64,000 nucleotides of DNA, taken from the NCBI GenBank assembly GCA_008692225.1, contig VICG01000001.1, positions 2,705,501-2,769,500 of the forward strand, in the 5' to 3' direction. The notes beneath the pieces were generated by a model, which had not been told where the DNA came from, made no database searches, and saw nothing but the letters and a program-made list of their open reading frames with translations. The translations under genes and the position numbers were made by a program. Within the stretch, counting starts at the first letter, position 1. Each line of letters starts with the position of its first letter. Source of the stretch: Monilinia fructicola. Its lineage: Eukaryota > Ascomycota > Leotiomycetes > Helotiales > Sclerotiniaceae. Below, in pieces: positions 10,786 through 22,589 of the stretch.

Positions 10786-12589
10786 TCAAACCCCCGAGTC
10801 GTCTTGCGGAAACGGCTGGGGCGTCCACGCGTTCCACGCCGCGCACGTATCCTGAAAGGCGGCGACATCGACCGTCCCAATCTGCGATGCAATGCTACTT
10901 TCGCTCTCGACGAACTGGAGCGCCAGGCCCTCGGATGCATGCCATGCGATGTGGCAGTGCAGGAGCCACGAGCCGGGGTTGTCGATTTGGAAGGCGATGA
11001 CGAGGTGGCCGTTGCTGGGGAGTGTCATGACGTCGCGTCGAGGGGGGTTCGCGAGGTTAAGGGCTGTGGAGCTGGTGTAGGCTCCCGTGCCTTGGGATAG
11101 GGTCCAGAAGTCGTGGCCGTGGAGGTGGATGGGGTGGTTGGGGCTGGGGCGGGTTAGGGCGAATGTTGTGGGAAGAGGAGGGAACTTACCCTGCGGGTCC
11201 GGAGATGGCGAGAACGGCCCAGCCTTGGTTTGCGCTGGTCGATGCAATGGGTATAACGTTGTAATCCGTTGGCCAGATATTTCCATTATTCAGAATGGTT
11301 AGGAGAGTGGGGTCCGTCCAGTTGAGGAGGAGAGAAGTTCCGTTGAACAGCCATGCACCACCGGACGTGGTCAACGTCGTTTTTATGATGGAGCTAGCAA
11401 TGGGATTAATGGGGACATATGGAACAAGACTGGTCAAGGGCTCGTCTAAGCAACTTGTGCTGGTTCTGACAGTAGTCGTTGTGGTAGGATCGGCAGTGGT
11501 GCTGGAACCGACGTATCGGAGGATACCCGTGATATTGGCAGCATTGGTGTTGCTGGAACATGATGTTTGCCATCCTGACCTGATCCAGTAGTTGTCAACT
11601 GCAGCATTAGCTGTGACGATGATGTCGTACCGTTGGCCGATGCTTATCAGAATACTGCTGGCGTTATATGGAACGATAGGTACAAAGTCATTTGCAATGA
11701 CTGTGAAGTTGTGTCCATCGATTGAAAATTGCATATGGCCATCCACTGCAGTGTTGATCAATCGTATCCGATATTTCAAACCAGATGTCAAAGTAGTTGA
11801 GAACTTCTCACCAGCTCCATTAAAAGTGTTAGTTCCGTTTATGAGACCGGTTAAAAGTGTTGGTGGTCCTCCTGTTTTGGCTCTGTCCCACAGCGATTGT
11901 ACGGGCACGTGGTTCCAGTCATTCAAGAATAAGGCACCAAGATCCACATCGTAATTAGCTGTTGCAGGTCCGTTTATAATGAGAGGGCCGAAAAGGACCA
12001 TCACCATATTGGAGGATAAAGTGAGAGTGATACCAAGAGCTGCCATAGTTATCTGCGTGGAACTTGTATGTGAGAGTACCCCCCGGAGAAATTGGGCACT
12101 GAGTGATACCTGGGACACCATCATACTGAGCATTATTCAGTTGTCTCATACCATGCCAATGAATAGATGTTCCATTACTTGTTAGCTCGTTGGTAACATG
12201 GACGATAACGTCATCACCCCAATCCGCCGTGATTTGAGGGCCCGGGATAGTACCATTGAAGTTGATGGTCGAGCGTGCAACTCCATCAGGACTGAGAGTT
12301 GTGTTCTGGACTAGCAACCAGTACTGCATATATTGGTAAGCAGTGATTGTTAATTGGAAACAAGGGAGCCAAGCTGTCAATCTCACCTCTCTAGTCACAC
12401 CAGTGCTTGGAATAGTAGCATAGGAATTTGTAGATACCGAATACTGACCCAACAGCTCCTGGTTGTTGCAGTATTGGCGCAAGTTTGGCGTTCTTCAAGA
12501 GCAGAAGGGACAGCGTCTGTCGCAGGCAGTGCCAAAGCTAAAGAAAGTGAGGCAATAGACGCTAGCGAGCTAAAGAATGTGCTCTTCAT
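10786..12589 (-). CDS. Ascomycete laccase (multicopper oxidase), two one-base frameshifts
   Basis: Exons are 12387-12589, 11190-12323 and 10786-11143; introns are 63 and 46 nt. The protein has a signal peptide (MKSTFFSSLASIASLSLALA), a short propeptide ending EER, and all four copper blocks: HWHG near residue 120, HSH near 165, HPIHLHGHDF near 448 and HCHIAWH near 508. Leu at the T1 axial position and the C-terminal DSGV tail are typical of ascomycete laccases, in which the DSG(L/V/I) end is a processing/plug element. It would oxidise phenols with reduction of O2 to water outside the cell. Two breaks interrupt it: a G is missing in the run at 12448-12450 (between the conserved RSCW and QYSV blocks) and an extra base lies at 11995-11996 (between QYGDG and LFGPLI). 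They cancel, so the total is 1695 nt, 565 codons. Either an error-containing assembly or a very young pseudogene. Confidence 0.9.
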
Positions 12590-12680
12590 GATCAAATTCA
12601 GTAAGTATTTCAAAAGTATCTGGAAGAATATAGAATAACGTTTGGTGAGCCGGAGATGACATGGTTTGCAGAATTTACTC
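12590..12680 (-). promoter_or_regulatory. Laccase 5' leader
   Basis: The short stretch between the TATA box and the start ATG contains no upstream ATG in a favourable context except a short open frame read through from the promoter. Confidence 0.3.
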
Positions 12681-12688
12681 TTTATATA
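12681..12688 (-). promoter_or_regulatory. TATA box of the laccase gene
   Basis: TATATAAA on the minus strand, about 90 bases before the ATG at 12589. This is typical spacing for inducible fungal genes. Confidence 0.5.
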
Positions 12689-14489
12689 GATGACCAAATA
12701 TTAACCCCATCTTCAGAGCTGCCTGATAGAACAACTAAAGCCCCCCTCTTTCCATGTGAAGTTTGGTAGCATCGCGGATTGAACAGCAACAGGCTCATTT
12801 CCCTTCTGGGTATTTGCGGTTGGAAGATGTAAAGGCTGCATCTTGAAATAACAGACAAAAGAGAATATTTATCTCTCCGCCCCACACTCCCAATAAGAAA
12901 TCACTTCCTGTGCTTCTCTTGGCCATATTCGAAGTCTATACAGCATATGGTATTGTCAATAATGCAGTGAGAAACTTGATGGTGCATTACGAAACGTTGG
13001 TTCCTTCACCACCGATTAGAAACCCTGGGTATTGTGATAGCAACGAAGATACCGAATGTTCGTACTACTAACTTCCACAAGCGGTATCAAAGTAGGATTC
13101 CTCGTAACAGTGGTGCTCACAGGCGCACACTGACCTGCGAGCACTGCATATTTTCGTTAGTATGTGGTACCATCTTGGGTTGTACTCCTCGGAGCATCTG
13201 GCTGCAGCAAGGAAGGCAACCCTTTGAACATGTAAGCATGGTTGCCTCGAAATTGATGTGGTCGAAAAATCCATTGGATGTCACTCAACTTGAAGGGTCT
13301 TCAGAATAATCTTTCATGAACAAACTCGTGAAAACTTTGGCGAACCTTTCACTTAGCTCTATATCTTAAGATCTGGACGAGCCTCATCGCTTGGACGGTG
13401 CCTACGCAATTTTTGTCTAAAGTTCCGCCAGTAAGGTGATTCCTCAAGGCTTCCATGAGGAAAAAAAGATTCCTAGCTTGCAGTTGAAGAGCTCACTTTC
13501 TCTCGGTGGTACAAGGGGTAACCAGAGGCGCCACCGATATTACATAAAGAACGTCATACGTCGCTTCGCGCTGCGCCACGAGTTACTATTGACACAGTAC
13601 CTCGTGAACCTATTCTGGTTGAAAGAATTGAATCTTCAGATGAACAGAGAAGTAAATGGATGAAGGGATTTACTTGATTTGTCGTCATGCCCGTTGAGCT
13701 TTGGCTGATTCGTGCATCAATACGGCTTGAACAATATGCACAATATAGATTGCACCTAATCCAAAGCTCCTATCTTGCTGAGTGCAGATTCTCATCACTT
13801 GGGGCAATACCTCCAAGAATCATGGCTAGCTGGGCGGTAGAAATCCTTTGCATGACTGATTAGTCAAAAGCCAGAAGCGGACTCGAAGGGAAGCTCACGA
13901 TGCAGTTCCAAAAACTAACTTGAGTTTCTATGACGGAATTCATTGAGCTTTTCCATACCTATTTCAAGTATAAAAAACGGTCTCGTGTTGCTCCGAGTTG
14001 ACTGTGCATCGTATAATTCATGCTTCCGGACATCATAAGCAAAGTGATGACGACGATGGCCCATCTGGTGGCGGGGTGAGATTAATAATGTGGATGTCAC
14101 ATCAACACCGTGTCCCGGGAAATATGATATCGCTGTGACAAGATGGACAGCCGAACCTTGATTCTGGTTTTCACGTGTGGGGTTTACTGCCAATACTTGT
14201 CGTATTCGATTCTAAAGAGCTATACACAATTTCGAACACGCAACTGAACGTTTCCTTTAACATGAAAAGCACGAGTTCCAAGAAAGGTGGTTGGTGAATG
14301 GTCTTTGAATGTTTGTTAGCCAACGCCATTGAGTGCGACACCACAATGAACCCTTTTATCACATTTCGGCCAGGAATTGATCATGAGTTAGAAGGAATTA
14401 TTTTCTGCATCCCTAGAGTACCAGAAATATGGCCATATGCCATATCCGGTTTATGGCATAATTCCATATTCAAAATGGTTTTTTGATAT

Positions 14490-15080
14490 ATAACATTTGG
14501 GAATCCATGGATCTTAAGGTATATGGTATAGGAATAGGAGTTAACATTAATAGTCCATATTCTATTTTGAGCTTAGTTTGTTGAATCTTAGTATATTAAG
14601 CTAAGCTTATTTAAGTATACTACGAGATTTCGGCTTATTTAAGCGTATTGCCTTTATTTGGGCATATTCGAGCATATTATAATCTATAGTATTATTGTTG
14701 TTGTTGTTGTTGTTATTAGTAGTATTGAAGCTATTTAGAATCTAAAATGGTTAATATGTTATTGATGGGAGGGGGGGGAGGGCGGGGGCATTTTCGAAAT
14801 AGGGGAGTGGAAGCGAGGTAGAAAAAGCAATTCTTTAACGAATGGAATAACTTACTATTGATAAAATATTGATGGTATTGATGATATTGAAGTAAAGTTG
14901 AATGAGTTAAAAAGTTGATGATGTTGAAAAGTTAAAGATGTTGAAGTGAAAAATTGAAGAGTCGAAGTGAAGTTGAAGAGTTGAAGTGGCATTGAGAATG
15001 GTATACTAGTATTTCGAAGCTTTTTAAAGCTATATAATATTTGAAGCTATTTTGAAGCTAATATAGTATTCCGAAAATCT
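14490..15080. repeat. AT-rich, low-complexity block
   Basis: Strongly A/T-biased DNA with short direct repeats (ttgaagt, gaagctatt) and (TTG)n at about 14694-14716. It resembles repeat-induced-point-mutated or decayed transposon DNA, which is an inference from composition. Confidence 0.5.
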
Positions 15081-15130
15081 TTCAATGTGGACGCTTCAAA
15101 GCTTCTACCATTATATACGTAAGATATACG

Positions 15131-15197
15131 CTATAATAAGAGTTAGGGAGGATTCTACGAATATATGGCATCCTGCCAGAAAAGTGGTACTCTAGGG
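15131..15197 (+). repeat. Dispersed repeat, copy 1
   Basis: Shares the words GAGTTAGGGAGGATTCTAC, TATATGGCAT, AAAAGTGG and ACTCTAGGG, in the same order and orientation, with 45242-45313. The two copies lie 30 kb apart, both in gene-poor DNA. Confidence 0.75.
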
Positions 15198-17230
15198 CAT
15201 AAGAAACTCGCGGAAGTAGGTTAGATTTGCCAAGGTGTTGTCGAATTATCATCGTCAATTTTGGCACTAAAGACCAGTGATAGCCATGGAGAGGATTAGA
15301 GACTGGCATATTTTCTCACCTAGGGTCCAATTCGGCTCAGTCCTTAAATCGTTCCAGCTGCCACCTTCCTTCTAAGGAATAGCTTCCTGCGAGGTAACAT
15401 TGGATAAGTACCCATACACGTCTTTTTTGATACATATTGATGTTGATCCGAGCCTCCAAAAACTTTGAATTTATGACTGATAACAAGTTTATATTGACGA
15501 AAAGATAGGGATACATCCATATTGGCAATCTTGTTAATAATAGAAAACGCAGACATACATGATTTGAAGCTCAAGTCTCGCAGAAAGATGGCGAGACTCG
15601 CAATATGAGAGGAAAAACTATCCATGACCATATGCATATCAGTGACCGTGTCTGAATAAAGATGTGTCACGGCCCGTATTCCAGATATTAATTTGGGATC
15701 TTGGATCGCTTGCCATGTACCAAATCTGCTGGGAGTAGGACGCGATAAGATAGAGAAACAATGACGTTGATATGGTTGGGAATAACTTAGGGTCATGAGT
15801 TGGTCTGTAAAAAAGCTCCCAGACATGATCCAGCTTGAAGTGGCGAATCTGCACAATAGCAATAATCTTCGACGCATAGGGTAAATACTGCATATCTGGC
15901 AAGATAATGAGATAAGAGCAAGATGCTTTTATCCAGAATATGAAGAGCGATTTGACGGTCGCCAAATAACACCGCTGGTAGTAATTTAGACACCCCAAAG
16001 TTGAGGGTAGGGAGCTAGCACCCGCGCTTCGAAACCTGCAATAGTATGAACATGAAGTTATGTCAAGAGAATCATGATAAGATGGAAAATTGACAGCCAT
16101 GTCAAGTCTTACAAGATCAGTGTCCGAGAAAGGTCTGAGCTGGAAGAATAGAAGGCCATCGATGGAGTATATTGAAGCCGAATTGACGAAGTGAAGATAG
16201 CTGAAATGATGTGGTATATACCTGTAATAGACATGATTACCTAGAGTCCCAAGAAGAAGATTGTGGCTGTATCGAGATAGTATAGTGATAGAAGTGGGTA
16301 GAGAAGGAAGGGAAGAAAGGAGGAAGAGGATGAATGGAGAGAGATACATACTATTAGGTATTTCGTAAATGATTACATTGATGCCTTCATAAATCAGTAA
16401 CTCGTGTCCATATTAGGGATCGTGTAAGATTACTGCTGTGAGGTTTTCGCATCAAAAGCATCCAGTATTCCATCCAGTCTTCGAACTCTATCGGCATTTT
16501 GTAATGTAATCAAAGATCCATAACTACACTCACAGTGTATTTCAAAGCTTGCCTTCAACCGGTACTCTAGTATAGTGAAGGATTATCACACTCACGTTGA
16601 GGTATCAAAATGTGTTTCTTCCTGATATTTATATCCATTAGATTTGATTTGAGCCGAAAATGTAACGGAAAGGTTTTCGAACTCTCTAAAAGGTACGGAT
16701 ACAAAACGACTCATATAATGATTGCACAACCATCGCGAATCTCTCGGCAACTGCAAATCTCATCGTATCATAACTGATCAATGACATCGCCTTTGTCTCG
16801 GCATATCAATGCATGTCTTGATGAAGATGTGAGTGTACCTCATGCTCAAGATGGATGTGGATTCAGTACCATTGAGATAGCACAGGTATTCCGAACCTGC
16901 TCGATTCATCTCATTTGGACCCGCCATTGGAATAAATATTCGGCATATAGTTCTAACGCATTGTGACAGATTGATTAGCCATCCCTCGACAGTTTGACAC
17001 TTGCTGTACTAGATATGCAACATCATTGATGATACTCGAATGGCAAAACAACACAGGAGTGCTCTCGATTACAACGGATCTTCTGATATTGCTACAATTG
17101 CAATCATATTATAGTATGACGTCGACGTGACACATTTGGCATACTGTCACCAAAGATTCCGACGAAATAAGGTTTAGTTTGAGGTTAAGGTTTGTACTAG
17201 AACTAGGTAAGATTAGTTCTAGTACTTTTA

Positions 17231-17280
17231 TAGTTCTAGTTCGAGTTCTAGTTCGAGTTCTAGTTCGAGTTCTAGTTCTA
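17231..17280. repeat. GTTCTAGTTCGA tandem repeat
   Basis: A 12-base unit, alternating GTTCTA and GTTCGA, repeated about four times. Confidence 0.8.
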
Positions 17281-19734
17281 TGTCAAGCCGAACAAACTAC
17301 CGGTGATATTATTAAGGTTATTGTATTGAAATTCTCACATACAGTAGTCAATCTGTCACTCGAGCACTGATTATATATATATATATATGATTCCGCATTC
17401 CAAGTGGAAATCATGTCACCGTCGCCATTTTATGTTGGCGAAAGTTTGCAGCTGCAAGGCTGATATCGCGTTTTCTATTCAAATATACTCCATTTTATTT
17501 ATGTAGTTCTAAAGCAAATCGTCTCTACAACTGTAGACAGACAGAGTTTTGAAGCCTTCAGCTGCAAACTACTCTCAGATATTCAAATGCCAATTGGATA
17601 TATAAGCTCAAGCTGAAACATTATATCTGATTTGATTCTCGTCCCGTTCTTGCATCTTGAATACTTCGTCACACAGCATATCTTCTTTCATACTAAATAG
17701 AACTGGATGTCAAGGACCCAGGAATTTGATATTCAATCCTATCTACCTGGGTCAATCCATGTACACCATTTTCATACTCATACAAGTTCTTACGCGAAGG
17801 ATCCTTTACCGCCAGGCATACCCCTTCATTTCGAACCGAGATTTATTTGGAAATTCATCTGGATAGCCTCAAGTGGGAATAAAAAGACCACACGAAGATG
17901 TTTTGGCAACAGGGATTGATTTCAGTGTTGCAGCCTAAAGAGAAAAGTTCTTGGTCAGATATTATGCTAAGATAAAAGTTCCACTCTTGATCGCCAGCTA
18001 TTCACTCGAAGAATGAAGATATAAATCATCGGTGTTCTTCACAAGTAACTGAAGATCAACCAACATTCATTTATTCTTATCATGTTTCAACCCGCAATTC
18101 AATCCATTTCCTGGTTCAATCCGCTGTCCGATTTACTGTGACGATAAATCACTCCTTCAAATCAAACAAGTGACTCCTTTGCAGTCATGCAAGAAAGACA
18201 GCTCCCATGAAACTCGCAACCATTTCTCTCTGCATCCTCCCCACGAGCACCTGTCACCATAATCTCCCAATACTTAATAGCCGGCCAACAAGGCATAGGA
18301 ATCAACAAAACCTAGCCCTGATACTATAATCAAGTGGTCAGCAACACCATCATACCCGTTGCGACGACAGGGACAAACAATACGCTTGTATGGCGTCACC
18401 AAATTCGTTAAAATTGGAGCAGCCAACTTAATTGAACATGAGCCACGTTACACGGCTTTTGGCCCTTATGATACGGGAGAAGCGGAAGATGCGTATACGA
18501 ATACCATGGTGCTCTGTGGTCGAGGACTTGGTGCCAACTTTCTCTTTTGAAATGGTAAAATTGCTGTTATCAGCGAGGTTACATGTTTACGTCTCCGGCT
18601 AAACCATTTCATCGACTCTGGAAAATCGAGTTTCAGGACATGATGCCGTGCGAGGGCGGGGCCGATGCAGCGGCAGTTGTAGTTTGCAGCAGATCTTGGC
18701 TATGATTGGATTGGATTTTCTCACGCAGCGTATATACCTTCTCATACTGATGGGTTTGAGTTCCCTTCGGCCTCAACACCCAGATCTCACATTCGTTAAA
18801 GTTTGCTAGGTCATCAAACTAATCGTCGTGCTACCTTGTAGGCAAGTCTTGATATTCAAATATCTTTCCCCTTCATGGGCATCCTTTCGAATTCAATACA
18901 GTTCCCTGCAGTGTTACCACCCGAAGCGCATGCGCATATTCATCTTCTTTTTCTCCAATCTACACACATCTACCCCAGCTCTTTCAACATTTCACAATAC
19001 ACTCTGAGCCCCAAACTTCTGCCACGTAAAATGAGCAGCCTTAGTTGAATGAACGAATCACGTACTCAAATTCGTACTTTCTCAAAGTTTATCGTTTCCC
19101 TCTTAGTTTTCGGCAAATAATGTTCTAGATGTAAAGAAATGTATGAGATTTTAGCTCTACAAGGGCTCTAGCTCTACGTTATCATGATCCCAACATCATG
19201 CTATATGTTAGAAATCCGTAGAGGAGACTATGATGTGTATAGAACATTCCAGGCGCAAGCGAACAGAAGCAACACGAAGAAAATGCCCAAATTCATCTAT
19301 TTTGCAATATCAAACTTGTGTGGATACTTGTAGTTTACTAAACATCAGATAAAGGTCAAACTGTATATCATATGTATCATAAAACTCAGGGATTTTGAGT
19401 GGATATTTCATGACTCCGTGAATTCTCAAGCCATCAAAGACTCATAAAAGAGTGGAAACACCACTTCGATCGCAAGAAGACAACAAATTTCATGCCCAAA
19501 AAAAAGAGCTTCCAGGGTCCACACATCGAGAGAGAGTAGTAATATAGTGTTTTGCCACCCGGTCGCGCCTATAAACCGCCAAATCTGCCGTCTTACAAGA
19601 TTTGGAATCAATCCACCACCCGTGCCAAGATTAACCATCTCGGCTTATCATCATTTTCATATGCTTCGTTATATCTTCCTTCGTGTCGCATTCATGAGAG
19701 CCACAATCAATCTCCCAAACCCATTCAATCTCCC

Positions 19735-20507
19735 CTACACAACATCAACGAGAACAACCTCGGTCAATCCTCCGTCTCCCCAGATGCCCACAACGCTCAT
19801 GGCGAAACCGAGTCCCGCAACCACAGTCCTGACAATTTGACTTTGGATGAAGCCCTCCATCTCCTCTCTCACTTCCTCCCCATTAACATTATCATCCACC
19901 TCCTCCTCGCTACTAGCCAACCCTGCACTTTCATAATCCCTTGCGTTCTTGCTCAATACCTCATAACTAGCATCCATCTGTCTGGGACTCAAAACCTTCT
20001 TTGACTTTTCTCTTTTGTGCAATGCGTCTTGGACCTGTGGAACCTAGGGCAAGCGGGATTAATTTATCAACGATTGAGCTTGAAGCGGCGAACAGAGACG
20101 TCCATAGGAGATAGGGATGTCTTTGTCCTCGAGGGGAGAAGTAGAAGGCGATGAGGAAGGACCATGAGGAAATAAAGGTGAGAGCGCGAGTATGTGTTGT
20201 AGCGAGGGACGTGAGGGAGCTGTAAGAGCGAGATGCGAGAGTAGCGGATGGGAGAGTGAGGAAAGCGGGGATCGTGAGGGATGAGAGGGTATAGGAAACG
20301 CCCTGTTGTTCGACACTTATTAGTCCTTTCAATTCATGGTAGATCAAGAAGGCAGCGAGGTAAAAGAGAAGGATGAAATTAAGTAGACGAACTATCGGGA
20401 TTGAAGTTGTGAGTAGTTATGGTGGGGTGAGGTAGTTGACTTACAGTAAGCAAACCAAGGGAAATGGATCCCACGAACTTCAAAGTCGACACAGTCCTTG
20501 TAGACAT
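19735..20507 (-). CDS. ATG33: Atg33-like mitophagy protein, frame-broken
   Basis: Exon 1 (20445-20507) encodes 21 residues ending SISLGLLT. After a 142-nt intron, exon 2 starts GVSYTLSSLTIPAFLTLPSA and continues through hydrophobic segments, HPYLLWTSLFA, and a C-terminal block NGEEVREEMEGF then VRTVVAGLGFAMSVVGIWGD. This order of membrane segments and the terminal GLGF-VGIWGD helix match fungal Atg33 proteins of the mitochondrial outer membrane, which are needed for mitophagy in yeast. Between about 20030 and 20060 the reading frame changes from one that ends early to the one encoding the conserved C-terminus. No intron of acceptable length fits, and the total is one base over a multiple of three, so I call a one-base insertion. 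It diverges from the dienoyl-CoA reductase, with 454 bases between the starts. Confidence 0.75.
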
Positions 20508-20961
20508 CTTGTCATAGATTAATGTTTCACCCAGAGCGATTCTTACTCAAGAGTTGTTTAAAATACAGAGAGAACGGTAAAGTGGAAGTTCACTCTTTCA
20601 ATTTGCTTAGTGGGAGGAGAGTGGGAGAAGGCAAGCTAAAGGAAGATCCCTGTCATTCATTCTTTGGTAGGCGGGATTATGTAATCATACCTTTGAGGCG
20701 TCCCACAGCTTAACCGGGACCGAGGTACTAACCCCGGATTTTAGTGCATGTCTCACTTTAGCTCAAGTTCAGTAACTCGAGTGAGAGATACAGTTGGTTC
20801 TACAAGTACGCCTCTCTGTACAATTGACTCTTTGCCATTGATTTCTTCAGCTGCGTTGTACGTGTAAATGAAGATCCAGCGAAACGAATCCCAAGCCACT
20901 GAACCATCAAACCTGCCTCGATTCCTCAAACACCCCCTTCATCCTCGGAAGACAAACGAAC
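20508..20961. promoter_or_regulatory. Divergent promoter region, ATG33 / dienoyl-CoA reductase
   Basis: 454 bases separate the two start codons, which point away from each other. No clear TATA box is visible. The content is otherwise unremarkable. Confidence 0.4.
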
Positions 20962-22112
20962 ATGGCTCTACCTCGATCAGAATACCTCTCTGACGTCTGG
21001 CGCGACGGTATCTTCGGTATGAATCCCCGTACCATAGTCTCCTTAACATTCAGACATTAATTCTCTCTTCATCAGATAACAAAGTCGTCTTCTGTACTGG
21101 CGGAGCAGGTACAATATGTTCAGCCCAAGTCCGTGCCATGGTCCACCTGGGAGCAAACGCATGTATTATTGGACGCAATCCCTCTAAGACAGAATCTATG
21201 GCCAAATCCATATCAACTGCACGTTCTGGCTCTAAAGTCATTGGGATTGGTGGTGTGGATGTGAGGAATATACAAAGCTTGGAGAGTGCGGTCGAGAGAT
21301 GCGTCGAGGAATTAGGGGGCATTGATTTCGTTATGTATGATTCCTTATTTGTTTCGCTCTTTTGCACTGACGTGTCATGAACTGAGAAGAAGTTCTAACA
21401 TGGATTCTTGAACAGCGCTGGAGCAGCAGGAAACTTCATCTCTCCTCTCGAAGGGCTCTCCTCGAATGCCTTCCGAACCGTCCTGGAGATCGACACTCTC
21501 GGCTCCTTCAACACGCTCAAGGCCACTCTCCCCCAGCTCCTTAAATCTGCCTCTGCCCATCCAAACACAGCTTCCAATCCTAACACTGGCGGTCGCATAA
21601 TTTTCATCTCCGCTACTTTCCACTACACGGGAATGGCATTGCAGGGGCATGCAGCGGCAGCGAAAGCAGGTGTCGATGCTATTTCCGCAACGGCCGCCTC
21701 TGGAATATGGTCCTAGGGGAGTCACCAGTAATGTGATTACCCCCGGGCCCATAGAAGGAACCGAGGGAATGGCAAGATTGGGCGATAAGGAGAGTGAAGC
21801 GAGCGGAGATGCGCAGAGAAGAAACCCATTGGGAAGATATGGGACAGTAAAGGAAATTGCAGATGGGACTGTATATTGTTCAGTGATGCAGGCAGTTTCG
21901 TTAATGGCGAAGTACTGGTTATTGACGGTGGCAACTGTAAGTCGAAAAATTCTAACCACCCATCAACCTTCTCCCTTTCTCATTCTCGCTAAGCTATTCT
22001 TACTAATGGTACACAAACAGGGAGGCATCCGGGAGGAATGGCTGGAGCAAAAAGATACCCGGACTATTTACTAGACAATACTTTCTTGCGACAAAAGGAG
22101 TCAAAGCTGTAA
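20962..22112 (+). CDS. SPS19: Peroxisomal 2,4-dienoyl-CoA reductase (SDR), two one-base frameshifts
   Basis: Exons are 20962-21016, 21076-21334, 21416-21936 and 22021-22112, 927 nt and 308 residues. A short-chain dehydrogenase fold is clear: the cofactor loop VVFCTGGAGTICS, NAD(P) site residues IIGRN, AGAAGNF, an ISATFHYTG block, the downstream lysine in AAAAKAG, then EYGPRGVTSN and the VNGEVLVIDGGNW tail. The start MALPRSEYLSDVW and the TICS variant fit fungal Sps19-type enzymes, which reduce 2,4-dienoyl-CoA during beta-oxidation of unsaturated fatty acids. The last three residues are SKL, a type 1 peroxisomal targeting signal. The frame is broken twice: an extra G at 21702-21703 (before EYGPRG) and a missing T near 21877 (before the FSDAGSF block). 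The two cancel. The last intron has a TACTAAT branch site. Confidence 0.85.
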
Positions 22113-22589
22113 TTGCTCCGTCGCGGTACATAATTTGTAGAGTTGCCATCTCCATATAAAAATTCCCTTTGATTAAGTTCAAGCGCGCATGATCATCATC
22201 ATAAACATTTATTTTCTTCAAGTTTGCCTATTTTCGCTCTTTCATTTATCTAATTAATGTGTTTTGAGCACAAAGTTGTATTTTTCTTCTCATCATCAAT
22301 CGTAACATCTTCAAGTCATGACATCATTCATTCGTGCATACCTAGGACCTTCACATTATCCACCACATGCAAGCATCGCAACATCGACATCAACCACGCT
22401 TTTCCTTCTCCTCTTCAAATCCCCTCTCTCACGCAACTTCAAATCTACCTTCCTCCCGATCCTTCAAACGCAACCTGGAAAATCTCCTCTCTGCTACCAG
22501 GTCTCACACGCCTGCAATTAGAATGCCAGATTGGGCATCCAATGCTTTTCCATGGACATCTCGATGAATCGGTGAACATGCAGCGAAAC
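22113..22589. other. Convergent intergenic region
   Basis: Holds the 3' flanks of the dienoyl-CoA reductase (plus) and the Zn2Cys6 regulator (minus). No additional gene is supported. Confidence 0.4.

Larger units (their letters stand above)
12690..19734. other. 7 kb gene-poor region with AT-rich block and repeat fragments
   Basis: There is no gene I can defend. The part from about 14490 to 15080 is AT-rich, with (TTG)n and runs of gaagt/ttgaag words. A dispersed repeat copy sits at 15131-15197. Minus-strand open frames at 15344-16349 overlap in different frames and give no recognised domain. A GTTCTAGTTCGA repeat lies at 17231-17280. The rest has ordinary composition without coding signal. 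Confidence 0.5.

Noticed and set aside
15344..16349. Overlapping minus-strand open frames, up to 236 residues
   Set aside because: Three frames are open at once, no domain is recognised and no intron chain gives one coherent protein. A decayed gene is possible but not supportable.
18207..18550. ATG followed by a short hydrophobic leader
   Set aside because: Stops in all frames soon after; no continuation with protein-like features.
19735..22112. ATG33 and dienoyl-CoA reductase as a functional peroxisome/mitophagy gene pair
   Set aside because: Divergent neighbours are common in fungi by chance; nothing in the promoter shows co-regulation.
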